Below are positions 18,284-26,581 of a stretch of DNA of 64,000 nt, one piece after another (positions within the stretch are counted from its first letter, which is position 1; each line of letters starts with the position of its first letter). A program made the position numbers and the translations under genes. The notes under the pieces are model-generated. The model made no database searches, was not told where the DNA came from, and saw only the letters and a list, made by a program, of their open reading frames with translations. This DNA is from Xanthobacter dioxanivorans (GTDB lineage: Bacteria > Pseudomonadota > Alphaproteobacteria > Rhizobiales > Xanthobacteraceae), in the NCBI RefSeq assembly GCF_016807805.1, contig NZ_CP063362.1, positions 124,001 to 188,000 on the forward strand. Direction: 5' to 3'.

Positions 18284-18748
18284 TCAGCCCCGTTCGATCA
18301 GGCCCTGGGCCCGGGCCAGGAGCTTGTCCATGGCCTTTTCCAGGACCGCACGTTCTTCCACATCGAGATCTTCGAGCAGGTAGTCTTCCCGGGCGCGGGC
18401 CAACGGCACGATCTTCTGGAACAGGATGCGCCCCGCCGCCGTCAGGGTGAGGATCTTCGCCCTCCGGTCGGTGTCGTCGGGCGCGCGGGTGATGAGGCCG
18501 GCTTCCTCGAGGCGGCTCACCGCGCGGCTCACCTGCATCTTGTCGAGCGTGGAATAGGCGCCGATCTCCTTTGCCGCCATGCCGTTGTTGGCGCCGAGCG
18601 CCGCCAGCACGCGCCATTCGGCCCGGCTGATGTGGAAGCGGTCGGCATAGAGCTGCGCCACAGCGACGGACACCCGCTCCGCCAGCACCGCCAGGCGGTA
18701 GGGGAAGAAGTCCGAGAGCGCGAACGGAACCGGCTCGTGTTTCGACAT
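18284..18748 (-). CDS. MarR-family transcriptional regulator
   Basis: A 154-residue MarR protein (FFPYRLAVLAERVSVAVAQ dimerisation helix; ISRAEWRVLAALGANNGMAAKEIG and LDKMQVSRAVSRLEEAGLI DNA-binding helices; DDTDRRAKILTLT wing; acidic C-terminal helix). It is divergent from the VOC/monooxygenase genes. Two closely similar candidate operators, one near each start, lie between them, so it probably controls both itself and the hydroxylation genes. Confidence 0.88.
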   Translation of the reverse strand: MSKHEPVPFALSDFFPYRLAVLAERVSVAVAQLYADRFHISRAEWRVLAALGANNGMAAKEIGAYSTLDKMQVSRAVSRLEEAGLITRAPDDTDRRAKILTLTAAGRILFQKIVPLARAREDYLLEDLDVEERAVLEKAMDKLLARAQGLIERG

Positions 18749-18778
18749 GCTCGCTCCGCCTTTCCGCCGACCGGCTCA

Positions 18779-18913
18779 TTGATAACACAGGTGACTTATA
18801 CACCAACCGGAACGGAAAGGTGCCATCGGGATGTGGGTTTGAGGTTGAGGGTATAATTCGTCGCGATCGCAACGGATTTCGCTTGCGCCAATTGGTAACA
18901 CTTGTTACTTTTA
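18779..18913. promoter_or_regulatory. Pair of similar MarR-type operators before the VOC/monooxygenase genes
   Basis: Two 22-base segments, 18779-18800 and 18892-18913, match at about 17 positions (TTG.TAACAC..GT.ACTT.TA). The second contains the perfect palindrome GTAACACTTGTTAC (18895-18908, six-base arms, two-base centre). One lies 30 bases upstream of the leftward MarR gene, the other 45 bases upstream of the rightward VOC gene. This layout fits one repressor controlling a divergent pair of promoters. Confidence 0.6.
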
Positions 18914-18957
18914 ATGCGGCCCCACACAGCCCAACCACCAAAAGGGAGGATCCCGAT

Positions 18958-19497
18958 ATGCTCGTCGAGAAGATTCACCACGTCGCCTATCGCTGCAAGG
19001 ACGCCAAGCAGACGGTCGATTTCTACAAGCGCATCCTCGACATGGACCTGATCGGCGCCATCGCCGAGGACAAGGTTCCCTCCACCAAGGAGCCGGACCC
19101 CTACATGCACATCTTCCTGGATGCGGGTTCCGGCAATATCCTCGCCTTCTTCGAGCTGCCCAACTCCCCGCCCATGGGCCGTGACCCCAACACCCCCGAA
19201 TGGACCCAGCACATCGCCTTCCAGGCGCCGGACCTGGCGGCGCTGGAGACGGTGAAGGCGAAGGCCGAGGCGGCCGGCGTCGAGGTGGTCGGGCCCACCG
19301 ACCACGATATCTTCAAGTCCATCTATTTCTTCGATCCGTCCGGCCACCGGCTGGAGCTCGCCGCCTGGACCACCACGCCGGAGACCCTGGCGCGGCTGAA
19401 GGCGGTGGCCCCTGCCATGGTCGAGGAATGGGCGCAGACGAAAAAGCCGCCGCGCCATGCCGCCTGGCTGCACGAGAAGGAGTTTTCCGCCAACTGA
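18958..19497 (+). CDS. VOC-family protein (glyoxalase/extradiol dioxygenase fold)
   Basis: A 179-residue protein with two beta-alpha-beta-beta-beta modules. Four residues sit at the usual metal positions: H8 (KIHHVAYRC), E66 (LAFFELP), H85 (EWTQHIAFQ) and E133 (HRLELAAW), so a metal centre is likely. A C-terminal tail of about 35 residues (AMVEEWAQTKKPPRHAAWLH) is not part of the core fold. ATG 18958 follows AAGGGAGGA. It could be a small ring-cleavage dioxygenase, a lactoylglutathione-lyase relative or an isomerase. Its position as first gene before an aromatic-ring FAD monooxygenase favours aromatic catabolism. Confidence 0.8.
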   Translation: MLVEKIHHVAYRCKDAKQTVDFYKRILDMDLIGAIAEDKVPSTKEPDPYMHIFLDAGSGNILAFFELPNSPPMGRDPNTPEWTQHIAFQAPDLAALETVKAKAEAAGVEVVGPTDHDIFKSIYFFDPSGHRLELAAWTTTPETLARLKAVAPAMVEEWAQTKKPPRHAAWLHEKEFSAN

Positions 19498-19513
19498 GGT
19501 TGCGGAAACCGTG

Positions 19514-19538
19514 ACGCCCCACGTCCGCCATGGGGCGT
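19514..19538. other. Hairpin between the VOC and monooxygenase genes
   Basis: ACGCCCCA at 19514-19521 and TGGGGCGT at 19531-19538 form an eight-base perfect inverted repeat with a nine-base loop. There is no T-run, so it is more likely an mRNA-stabilising or attenuating stem than a strong terminator. Confidence 0.45.
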
Positions 19539-19596
19539 GAGACAAAGGCAAATCGAGAGGCCGAACGGCCCGCACATCTTCCGGGAGAGCGCTCCG

Positions 19597-21204
19597 ATGA
19601 TGAGCACCTACACCTATCCAAAGTACCCCTACCGCATCTCCGCGGAGCAGGAGGCGGGCCGCCTCCTGCTCCATCCGGTGGTGGTGATCGGCGCCGGTCC
19701 CGTGGGGCTCACGGCGGCCCTCGACTTCGCCAGCCGCGGCATTCCCACCGTGGTGCTGGACGACAACGACACCGTTTCCATCGGCTCGCGCGCCGTATGC
19801 TACGCCAAGCGCCCGCTGGAGATCTGGGACCGCCTCGGCTGCGGCGAGCGCATGGTGGCGAAAGGCGTGAGCTGGCGCGTGGGCAAGGTCTTCTTTGAGG
19901 AAGACCTGCGCTATCAGTTCGACCTCCTGCCCGAGCCGGACCACAAGATGCCGGCCATGATCAACCTCCAGCAATACTATCTGGAGGAGTTCATGGTGGA
20001 AGAATGCGCCCGTCAGCCGCTTGTGGACCTGCGCTGGAAACACAAGCTGCTCAGCCTGCGGCAGGACGGTGACTTCGCCACCCTTGTGGTGGAAACCCCC
20101 GACGGCATCTTCAACATGGAGGCGCAATGGGTGGTGGCCTGTGACGGCGCCAATTCCGACACCCGCAAGATGGTGGGGGCGGAGTTCACCGGCCAGTTCT
20201 TCCATGACCGGTTCCTCATTGCCGACGTGGTGATGAAGGCGGATTTCCCCACCGAGCGCTGGTTCTGGTTCGATCCGCCGTTCCATCGCAATCAGTCGGT
20301 GCTCCTGCACCGACAGGCGGACGATGTGTGGCGCATCGATTTCCAGCTCGGGTGGGACGCCGACCCCACCGAGGAGAAGAAGCCGGAGAACATCATCCCC
20401 CGTGTCCAGGCCATGCTGGGACCGGATACGCAGTTCGAGCTGGAATGGGCCTCGGTCTATCAGTTCGCCTGCCGGCGCATCGACCGGTTCCGCCATGGCC
20501 GGGTGGTCTTCGCCGGCGACAGCGCCCACCAGGTTTCCCCCTTCGGTGCCCGCGGCGCCAATTCCGGGGTGCAGGACATCGACAATCTCAGCTGGAAGCT
20601 GAAGCTTGTACTGGACGGGCTGGCGCCCGAGGCCCTCATCGATACCTATCACGAGGAACGGGCGCTGGCGGCGGACGACAACATCGCCAATTCCACCCGC
20701 TCCACCGACTTCATCACCCCGAAGAGCCCCATGAGCCGGCGCTTCCGCAATGCGGTGCTGGAGCTTGCGGAGGAGTATCCCTTCGCGCGGCCGCTGGTGA
20801 ATTCCGGCCGGCTTTCCATGCCCACGCCCTATCTCCATTCCTCCCTCAACTCGGCGGATGACGCGCCGTTCGCCGGCTGCATGATGCCGGGCGCCAATTG
20901 CGCGGACGCCCCGGTGGTGGTGGACGGACGGGAGTGCTGGTTCCTCGGGCTCCTCGGCGCCGGCTTCACGGTGGTTACCTTCGGGGCGGCCCCGGTGGCG
21001 GACGTGGTGTGGGACGGCATCCGCGCCCCGGTCATCCGTGTGGGATCCGACGTGACGGACGCGAAGGGACGCCTCGCCGAGCGCTATGACGGCGCACCGG
21101 GCACCACCTATCTCATCCGCCCCGACCAGCACGTGGCCGCGCGCTGGCGCACGTTCGACGCCCAGAAGATCAAAAGCGCGATCCGGCGCGCCGTGGCCGC
21201 CTGA
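19597..21204 (+). CDS. FAD-dependent aromatic-ring monooxygenase (MhpA/MhaA-like)
   Basis: A 535-residue class A flavoprotein hydroxylase. The FAD-binding GAGPVG motif is at about residues 32-37, the DG motif region at about 183 (VVACDGANSD), and the GD motif FAGDSAHQVSPFGARGANSG near 310. A thioredoxin-like C-terminal domain ends DQHVAARWR. It hydroxylates a phenolic ring using NAD(P)H and oxygen. ATG 19597 (or 19600) follows GGGAGA. A 76-residue DUF2783 protein follows 13 bases downstream. With hmgA nearby, the best analogue is the MhaA/MhaB 3-hydroxyphenylacetate 6-hydroxylase of Pseudomonas, which makes homogentisate; 3-(3-hydroxyphenyl)propionate hydroxylase is the other option. Confidence 0.85.
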   Translation: MMSTYTYPKYPYRISAEQEAGRLLLHPVVVIGAGPVGLTAALDFASRGIPTVVLDDNDTVSIGSRAVCYAKRPLEIWDRLGCGERMVAKGVSWRVGKVFFEEDLRYQFDLLPEPDHKMPAMINLQQYYLEEFMVEECARQPLVDLRWKHKLLSLRQDGDFATLVVETPDGIFNMEAQWVVACDGANSDTRKMVGAEFTGQFFHDRFLIADVVMKADFPTERWFWFDPPFHRNQSVLLHRQADDVWRIDFQLGWDADPTEEKKPENIIPRVQAMLGPDTQFELEWASVYQFACRRIDRFRHGRVVFAGDSAHQVSPFGARGANSGVQDIDNLSWKLKLVLDGLAPEALIDTYHEERALAADDNIANSTRSTDFITPKSPMSRRFRNAVLELAEEYPFARPLVNSGRLSMPTPYLHSSLNSADDAPFAGCMMPGANCADAPVVVDGRECWFLGLLGAGFTVVTFGAAPVADVVWDGIRAPVIRVGSDVTDAKGRLAERYDGAPGTTYLIRPDQHVAARWRTFDAQKIKSAIRRAVAA

Positions 21205-21217
21205 AGGAGGAATGCCC

Positions 21218-21448
21218 ATGTTGCGGGAAGCCCCGAGACACACCAGCCTCGTGCTGACGCCGAATATCCCGGACCCCGACGGCTACTACGAGGAGCTGAT
21301 CGACAGCCAGCGGAACCTCAGCGAGGAAGAGGCGCAGCTCATGAACTGCAAGCTCATCCTCCTGCTCGCCAACCATATCGGCAACCGCGCGGTGCTGACC
21401 GAAGCGTTGAAGGCGGCCGGCGGCAAGTTGGAGTGCGACCACCGCTGA
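21218..21448 (+). CDS. DUF2783 small protein, probable monooxygenase partner
   Basis: A 76-residue protein (TPNIPDPDGYYEELIDSQRN, then SEEEAQLMNCKLILLLANHI, ending ALKAAGGKLECDHR) with two or three predicted helices. I start it at ATG 21218, seven bases after the strong GAAGGAGG site; ATG 21212 would leave only one base. It directly follows the FAD monooxygenase. A distant paralogue occupies the same place behind the second FAD monooxygenase at 24.3 kb. The repeated pairing suggests a coupling or stabilising subunit like MhaB; that function is inferred, not visible. Confidence 0.8.
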   Translation: MLREAPRHTSLVLTPNIPDPDGYYEELIDSQRNLSEEEAQLMNCKLILLLANHIGNRAVLTEALKAAGGKLECDHR

Positions 21449-21463
21449 CTGCAACCTCCTCGC

Positions 21464-21511
21464 GCGCAATCGCCGTGCCGCCTTGTCGGACCGGCGGTGT
21501 TGCGATTGCGC
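21464..21511. terminator. Bidirectional hairpin between the monooxygenase and LuxR genes
   Basis: GCGCAATCGC (21464-21473) pairs perfectly with GCGATTGCGC (21502-21511), and an inner CCGCC/GGCGG stem follows a short bulge. It lies 15 bases after the DUF2783 stop and between two convergent genes, a typical place for a shared terminator. There is no strong T-run, so efficiency is uncertain. Confidence 0.5.
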
Positions 21512-21598
21512 TTGAGGAACGTGGCCGCGGGGCGGCGTCCTTCCGCACCGGACCGCCGCACCGGACCGCCTCACGCCGTTCGTTCCACGCAGCCCGTC

Positions 21599-22438
21599 TC
21601 ACATGGCGAGACCGGCGCATTGGGCGAACAGCTCGCCCCGGCTGGTGATGGAGAGCTTGCCGTAGGCGCGCTTGCGGAAGGTGACGACGGTTTCCTCGCT
21701 GACGTGCAGCTCGAGCGCGATGGCCGCCACCGAGAATCCGCAGGCGATCAACGCGCAGACCTGCGCCTCCCGCGGCGACAGGCCCGGAAAGCGCTCCTTC
21801 AGGTATGATTCCGCGCGCGTCCTGGCGGTACCGGCACCGAATTGCCCGCCGGTGAGAGCATCATGCTTGTGCAACAGCTCGGCCAGCAATGTGCCGCTGG
21901 TGTCCGGACCGAGGCCGGGAACGGCATCCGGCGCCGCGTCACGAAAGTAAAAATTCACATAGACGACACGTTCACCGCGTCTTGAGATCAGCGCCATCTT
22001 TCCAGAGAGGTCGGCACCGGAGAAAAATCGGCTTCGATAATGTTCATCGTAGATATCTGTTGAGACAAAGCTGCGCGCCATGAAGTCGCCGCCCTGCCGC
22101 CCACCCTCCAGATGGCGCTGCAGCACCGGATCGCGCTCGAACTGGCCGCGCGCGTAGCTGCGGCACAGGGTTTCCACGAGACGCGGCTCCCTCGGACGGT
22201 AGGCGAGGGCACAGCGCACCCGCTGCTGTTCCAGAAAGAACGTGGTCACCTGTGCCGCGCCGGTGAGCGCCGCATATTCCTGGGCCAGCTCGTCCATGAA
22301 GTTCGCATGGCCGAGAACCGAGATGAGGCGGCAGACCGCACCGACCTCGCTGCCGCCGGCAAGCGTATCCGGCCGCTGCGGGCCGAGCCGGGGAGGCTGG
22401 GCGGTCCCTTGGCCCTGGCGTGCATGAAGCGTCGGCAT
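21599..22438 (-). CDS. LuxR-family transcriptional regulator
   Basis: A protein of up to 279 residues with a C-terminal LuxR/GerE helix-turn-helix (LSPREAQVCALIACGFSVAAIALELHVSEETVVTFRKRAYGKL, about residues 218-262). The N-terminal half has no recognisable autoinducer-binding or receiver domain. The first 30 or so residues are low-complexity, and a later start (for instance the valines near residue 32) is possible. It is divergent from the second monooxygenase/DUF2783/Liv importer series, which it most likely controls; an inverted repeat before that operon is a candidate site. Confidence 0.85.
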   Translation of the reverse strand: MPTLHARQGQGTAQPPRLGPQRPDTLAGGSEVGAVCRLISVLGHANFMDELAQEYAALTGAAQVTTFFLEQQRVRCALAYRPREPRLVETLCRSYARGQFERDPVLQRHLEGGRQGGDFMARSFVSTDIYDEHYRSRFFSGADLSGKMALISRRGERVVYVNFYFRDAAPDAVPGLGPDTSGTLLAELLHKHDALTGGQFGAGTARTRAESYLKERFPGLSPREAQVCALIACGFSVAAIALELHVSEETVVTFRKRAYGKLSITSRGELFAQCAGLAM

Positions 22439-22597
22439 GGCGGGCGAGCGTTTCCTTTATTTAACCCATGAAAGCATTCCCGCGCGTCGACGACAAGCGG
22501 AAGGGGCTTCGAATTCGGCGTGGCTCCGTGCGATCGCATGATCCCGCCCGCTGTCCCCGTTTGAAGGGACAGATCAGCGGCGGCCCAGGGGTTAGTT

Positions 22598-22643
22598 CGT
22601 CGAGGCGTGGAATTGCGCGTCTACCGACGAAATCTCCTCGACG
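22598..22643. promoter_or_regulatory. Inverted repeat before the second monooxygenase operon
   Basis: CGTCGAGG (22598-22605) and CCTCGACG (22636-22643) are perfect eight-base arms 30 bases apart, ending 17 bases before the monooxygenase start. It could be the operator of the divergent LuxR protein or a leader hairpin near the ribosome-binding site. Confidence 0.4.
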
Positions 22644-22660
22644 CACAAGAAGAGCCAAGA

Positions 22661-24340
22661 ATGCACACGCCAGAAACGCAGCCGAGAGCATCGGTTTTCT
22701 ACACCTACAAGATCTATCCGTTCCGCCGCCCCGAGGAACTGGTGGGAGGCGCGGCCAGGGCCCCGGTGGTCATCGTCGGCGCCGGCCCCGTAGGCCTGCT
22801 CACCGCCATCGATCTTGCCCGCTACGGGGTGCGGAGCGTGGTGCTGGAGGCCGAGCAGCAGGTCTCCCACGGCAGCCGCGCCATAGTGCTCACCCGCCGC
22901 TCCATGGAGATCCTGCAGCACGCCGGCGTCGCCGAGCCGTTCGTGCGCAAGGGCCTGCAATGGTCGAAGGGGCGTTCCTTCTTCCGCGGGAAGGAGGTCT
23001 ACCAGATGGTGATGCCCCACGATTCCAACGACCGGTTCCTGCCCGGCCTCAACATCTCCCAGCAATATATCGAGGAATATCTCGTGGACGCCGCCGAGCG
23101 CACGGGCCTCGTGGACCTGCGCTGGGGCTCCAAGGTCACCGACATCCACCAGAACGCCGATGCCGTGCTCCTCAGCATCGACACCCCCGAGGGTGAATAT
23201 GCGCTCACCGCCGATTACGTGGTAGCGGCGGACGGCGGCCGTTCCACGGTGCGGCGCCTGCTGGGCCTGCGCATGGAGGGCCGGGCGTACGCGGGCAATT
23301 TCGTCATCGCCGACATCAAGGCGAACATCGACCTGCCCACCGAGCGCCTGTGCTTCTTCGATCCCGACTGGAACCCGGGCAACAACGTGCTGGTGCACCG
23401 CCAGCCCGACGACATCTGGCGCCTCGACTTCCGCCTGCCGGACGGGGAGACGGCGGAGGAGGCGCTGGAGCGCTCCCGCCTCGCCGCGCGCATCGACCTC
23501 ATCCTGGCCATGATCGGAAGGAAGGTGCCGTGGGAGCTGGACTGGGCCACGGTCTATTCGGCCTCCACCCTGACCTTGCCCGATTATGTGAGCGGCCGTG
23601 TCGCCTTCGTCGGCGATGCCGCACATCTCCTGCCCATCTTTGGCGTACGCGGGGCCAACACCGGCTTCCAGGACGCGGGCAACCTCTCCTGGAAGCTCGC
23701 GCTCGTGGCGAAGGGCTTGGCGCCGCCGCGCCTGCTGGAGAGCTATTCGCAGGAGCGCGTCACCGCCGCCCGCGAGATCTGCGACGAGGCGGCCAAGAGC
23801 ACCCGCTTCATGAGCCCGCCAACCCCTGGCTATCGGCTGATGCGCGACGCGGTCCTCTCCTTGAGCCTCAGCCAGGATTTCTGCAGGAACCTGCTCCACT
23901 GGCGCACCTCGCGGCCCCACGTCTATGCCCACTCCGCCCTCAACAGCCCGTCCGCGGACGCCTTCATCACCGGTCCCGCGCCGGGCGAGCCGGCGCTCAA
24001 TGCGCGGATCGCCGAGGGAGACCATCTGCAGGACCACTTCGGTCCCGGCTTCCAGCTCCTGTGCTTCCCCGCGACGCCCGCCGATGTCGCGCCGCTGGCT
24101 GCCGCAATGCATGCCAGCGGCCTGCCGGTCACGGTCCTGGCGCTGGGACGGGGCGCTGCCGAGGGGGCAGATGTCGTGCTTCCAGATCCCGATGGCGTGG
24201 TGGCGGCCCGCTACGGCGCGGCGCCCGGCACCGCCTATCTGCTGCGGCCGGACCTTCACGTATGCGCCCGCTGGCGCGCCCCCACCCCGGAGGGCGTGAC
24301 GGCGGCGCTCACCACTGCCATTGCCGGAGAGCGTCCATGA
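22661..24340 (+). CDS. FAD-dependent aromatic-ring monooxygenase (second copy)
   Basis: A 559-residue class A flavin hydroxylase, clearly related to the one at 19.6 kb but diverged: same FYTYKIYPFRR-type leader, VVIVGAGPVGLLTAIDLARYG FAD motif near residue 43, VVAADGGRSTVRRLLG, and FVGDAAHLLPIFGVRGANTGFQD. The C-terminal thioredoxin-like domain ends RPDLHVCARWRAP. Its stop overlaps the start of another DUF2783 gene (ATGA), so the pair is translationally coupled. The Liv-type importer genes follow about 350 bases later. It may act on a different hydroxyphenyl-alkanoate from the first copy. Confidence 0.85.
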   Translation: MHTPETQPRASVFYTYKIYPFRRPEELVGGAARAPVVIVGAGPVGLLTAIDLARYGVRSVVLEAEQQVSHGSRAIVLTRRSMEILQHAGVAEPFVRKGLQWSKGRSFFRGKEVYQMVMPHDSNDRFLPGLNISQQYIEEYLVDAAERTGLVDLRWGSKVTDIHQNADAVLLSIDTPEGEYALTADYVVAADGGRSTVRRLLGLRMEGRAYAGNFVIADIKANIDLPTERLCFFDPDWNPGNNVLVHRQPDDIWRLDFRLPDGETAEEALERSRLAARIDLILAMIGRKVPWELDWATVYSASTLTLPDYVSGRVAFVGDAAHLLPIFGVRGANTGFQDAGNLSWKLALVAKGLAPPRLLESYSQERVTAAREICDEAAKSTRFMSPPTPGYRLMRDAVLSLSLSQDFCRNLLHWRTSRPHVYAHSALNSPSADAFITGPAPGEPALNARIAEGDHLQDHFGPGFQLLCFPATPADVAPLAAAMHASGLPVTVLALGRGAAEGADVVLPDPDGVVAARYGAAPGTAYLLRPDLHVCARWRAPTPEGVTAALTTAIAGERP

Positions 24341-24525
24341 TCGAAAGGAACATCACCGACACCGCGCTCGAAGCCGCCTATGACGGCATCGCCGAGGCCA
24401 TCGACGCAACCCCTGAAGACAAGCGCCCCCTGTTCCTGGCCAAGCTTGCTCTGGTGCTGGCGAATCTGGTGGGTGACGAAGGCCGGATCGCCGACGCGGT
24501 GAGCGCCGCCCGCTGCGATCTTTAG
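24337..24525 (+). CDS. DUF2783 small protein (second copy)
   Basis: A 62-residue protein (ITDTALEAAYDGIAEAIDAT, RPLFLAKLALVLANLVGD) that aligns with the 76-residue protein at 21.2 kb through the Tyr, the KL.L.LAN.+G segment and the Ala-rich end. ATG 24337 overlaps the monooxygenase stop by four bases. Co-occurrence behind both hydroxylases argues for a dedicated accessory subunit. Confidence 0.8.
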   Translation: MIERNITDTALEAAYDGIAEAIDATPEDKRPLFLAKLALVLANLVGDEGRIADAVSAARCDL

Positions 24526-24688
24526 GGGTGGCGCCGGCCTGGGGTCCGCGAAGCTCCTCCTCCGCCGATTGGGGAGGCGGCGGGCGCCGGCCTGTCCCCC
24601 CTGGGGGGGATGGGCTCCCCTCCGGCCGGGGCAGATGATCCGGCGCAATCAAAAAATCGTCCGCAAATAATCGTCTGGAGGACCGCCG
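24526..24688. other. Intergenic region with a repeated GC-rich motif and hairpin
   Basis: GCGCCGGCCTG occurs at 24531-24541 and again at 24584-24594. Between them CCGCCG (24562-24567) pairs with CGGCGG (24578-24583). A short AT-rich patch before 24680 precedes the GGAGGA site of livH. The stem may reduce read-through from the monooxygenase genes into the importer genes. Confidence 0.35.
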
Positions 24689-25567
24689 TTGCAGGATCTG
24701 GCCCAATTCGTCGCCTCGGGCCTCACCCGGGGGGCGATCTACGCGCTCGTGGGCGCAGGCTTCGCCATCATCTACAGCGCCAGCAACGTCATCAATTTCG
24801 CCCAGGGTGAATTCGTCATGCTGGGCGGCATGGTGACGGCCTATCTCGTGGTCACCACCGGCCTGCTGCCGCTCGTCCTGGCGGTGCCGCTGGCCGTTCT
24901 CGTCACCGTTCTGGTGGGCATCGCCCTCTATCGCTTCGCCGTCGCCCAGGTGGAGCCCTCGCGGCTCGCCACCATCATCATCATCACCATCGGCAGCTCC
25001 ATCCTCATCCGCGGCGTGGTGGAGGTGGTGCTGGGCAAGCGCGAGTTCGTCTATCCTGCCTTCACCGATACCGGCCCCCTCCACCTGTTCGGCGCCGCCA
25101 TCGATGTCCAAAGCCTGTGGGTGCTGGGCACGCTGGTATTGGTCGCCATCGGCCTCAAGCTGTTCTTCGACCACACGCTGTTCGGCAAGGCCATGCGCGC
25201 CACGGCGCAGAGCCCGATGGCGGCGCAGCTGGTGGGCATCGACGTGCGCAACGTGCTGGTGGCGAGCTTCGCGCTCTCGGCCGCCCTCGGGGCGCTGGCC
25301 GGCGCCCTCGTCACGCCCATCACCCTCACCCGCTTCGACGTGGGCCTGATGCTCGGCCTCAAGGGCTTCGCTGCCACAATGCTCGGCGGCCTCGGCAGCG
25401 CCTACGGCGCGCTGGCCGGCGGGCTCCTGCTCGGCCTCGCGGAGGCGTTGGCCGGCGGCTACATTTCCTCCGGTTACCAGGATGCGGTGGCGTTCCTGCT
25501 CATTCTCGGCCTCCTCGTGCTGCGACCCGCCGGCCTGTTCGGGCGCGTCAAGCTGGAGCGGGTGTGA
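24689..25567 (+). CDS. livH: Branched-chain-type ABC importer permease LivH
   Basis: A 292-residue inner-membrane permease with about eight hydrophobic helices (GAIYALVGAGFAIIYSASNVINFAQGEF at the start is diagnostic of LivH). It starts with TTG at 24689 behind a GGAGGA site. With LivM it forms the channel of a high-affinity importer; the aromatic-catabolism context suggests aromatic acids rather than leucine as substrate. livM follows after three bases. Confidence 0.9.
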   Translation: MQDLAQFVASGLTRGAIYALVGAGFAIIYSASNVINFAQGEFVMLGGMVTAYLVVTTGLLPLVLAVPLAVLVTVLVGIALYRFAVAQVEPSRLATIIIITIGSSILIRGVVEVVLGKREFVYPAFTDTGPLHLFGAAIDVQSLWVLGTLVLVAIGLKLFFDHTLFGKAMRATAQSPMAAQLVGIDVRNVLVASFALSAALGALAGALVTPITLTRFDVGLMLGLKGFAATMLGGLGSAYGALAGGLLLGLAEALAGGYISSGYQDAVAFLLILGLLVLRPAGLFGRVKLERV

Positions 25568-25570
25568 GCC

Positions 25571-26581
25571 ATGGCGACGACTGAACCCGTCGTCCCCGAC
25601 CGGGCCGTGACCGAGCCGCTGACCGCCTTCCGCCCGCTGCCGGTGGGGGTGCCGTTGGCGCGCCTCGCGGTGCTGTGCCTGGTCCTCGCGCTGGCGCCCT
25701 TGGCCTTCTCCAATGCCTTCCACTATGACGTGGCGGTCAAGATCGCCGTCAACGCCATCGTCTGCGTCGGGCTCAACCTGCTGGTGGGCTATGCCGGCCA
25801 GATCAGCCTCGGCCATGCCGCCTTCTTCGCCCTCGGCGCCTATGGCACCGCGCTTCTGCCCCTGCGTCTCGGCCTGCCGGCCATCCCGGCAGCGCTGCTC
25901 ACCGCCGCCGTGGTGGGGGTGTTCGCCGCGCTGGTGGCGCTGCCGATCCTGAAGCTGAAGGGCCACTACCTGGCCATGGCCACCCTCGGCCTCGGCTCCA
26001 TCATCTCCATCGTCCTCAACCGCGAGATCGGCCTCACCGGCGGACCGGACGGCCTCACCGTGCCGGCGCTGGTGATCGGCGGGGTGAAGGTGCGGGCCAT
26101 CGAGACCTGGTACGTGGTGGTGGCGGTGGGCGTGGTCGTCGCGGTGTATCTGGCGGAGAACCTCATCCACTCGCCGTCCGGCCGCGCGCTGCGGGCCCTG
26201 CACAGCTCGGAGATCGCCGCCTCCACCTCGGGCATCGACGTGGCGCGGGGCAAGGCGCGGGTGTTCGCCCTGTCGGCGGTCTATGCCAGCCTCGCCGGCT
26301 CGCTGTTCGCGTGGGCCGAACGGTTCGTGACGCCCGCCGACGCCAGCTTCCTGCACTCGGTGGAATTCCTCACCATGATCGTGCTGGGCGGGCTCGGCTC
26401 CACCTATGGCGCGCTGGTGGGCGCGGGGCTGCTCACCGCTCTGCCGCAGGTGTTCGCCGGAGTGGCGGAATACAAGAACATCGCCATCGGCCTCGTGCTC
26501 ATCCTCACCATGGTGTTCCTGCCCAGGGGGATCGTGCCGACCCTCACCGGCCTCGCCGCACGCGGGAGGCGTCGGCCATGA
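25571..26581 (+). CDS. livM: Branched-chain-type ABC importer permease LivM
   Basis: A 336-residue permease with a 35-residue cytoplasmic leader and about nine membrane helices, including LLVGYAGQISLGHAAFFALGAYG and the EAA-like LSAVYASLAGSLFAW region typical of LivM. Its stop overlaps the livG start (ATGA), so the importer genes are translationally coupled. Confidence 0.9.
   Translation: MATTEPVVPDRAVTEPLTAFRPLPVGVPLARLAVLCLVLALAPLAFSNAFHYDVAVKIAVNAIVCVGLNLLVGYAGQISLGHAAFFALGAYGTALLPLRLGLPAIPAALLTAAVVGVFAALVALPILKLKGHYLAMATLGLGSIISIVLNREIGLTGGPDGLTVPALVIGGVKVRAIETWYVVVAVGVVVAVYLAENLIHSPSGRALRALHSSEIAASTSGIDVARGKARVFALSAVYASLAGSLFAWAERFVTPADASFLHSVEFLTMIVLGGLGSTYGALVGAGLLTALPQVFAGVAEYKNIAIGLVLILTMVFLPRGIVPTLTGLAARGRRRP

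Noticed and set aside
18796..21243. 815-codon open frame on the minus strand opposite the VOC and monooxygenase genes
   Set aside because: It is a frame shadow of clearly recognisable plus-strand genes, rich in His, Gly, Arg and Glu without any domain.
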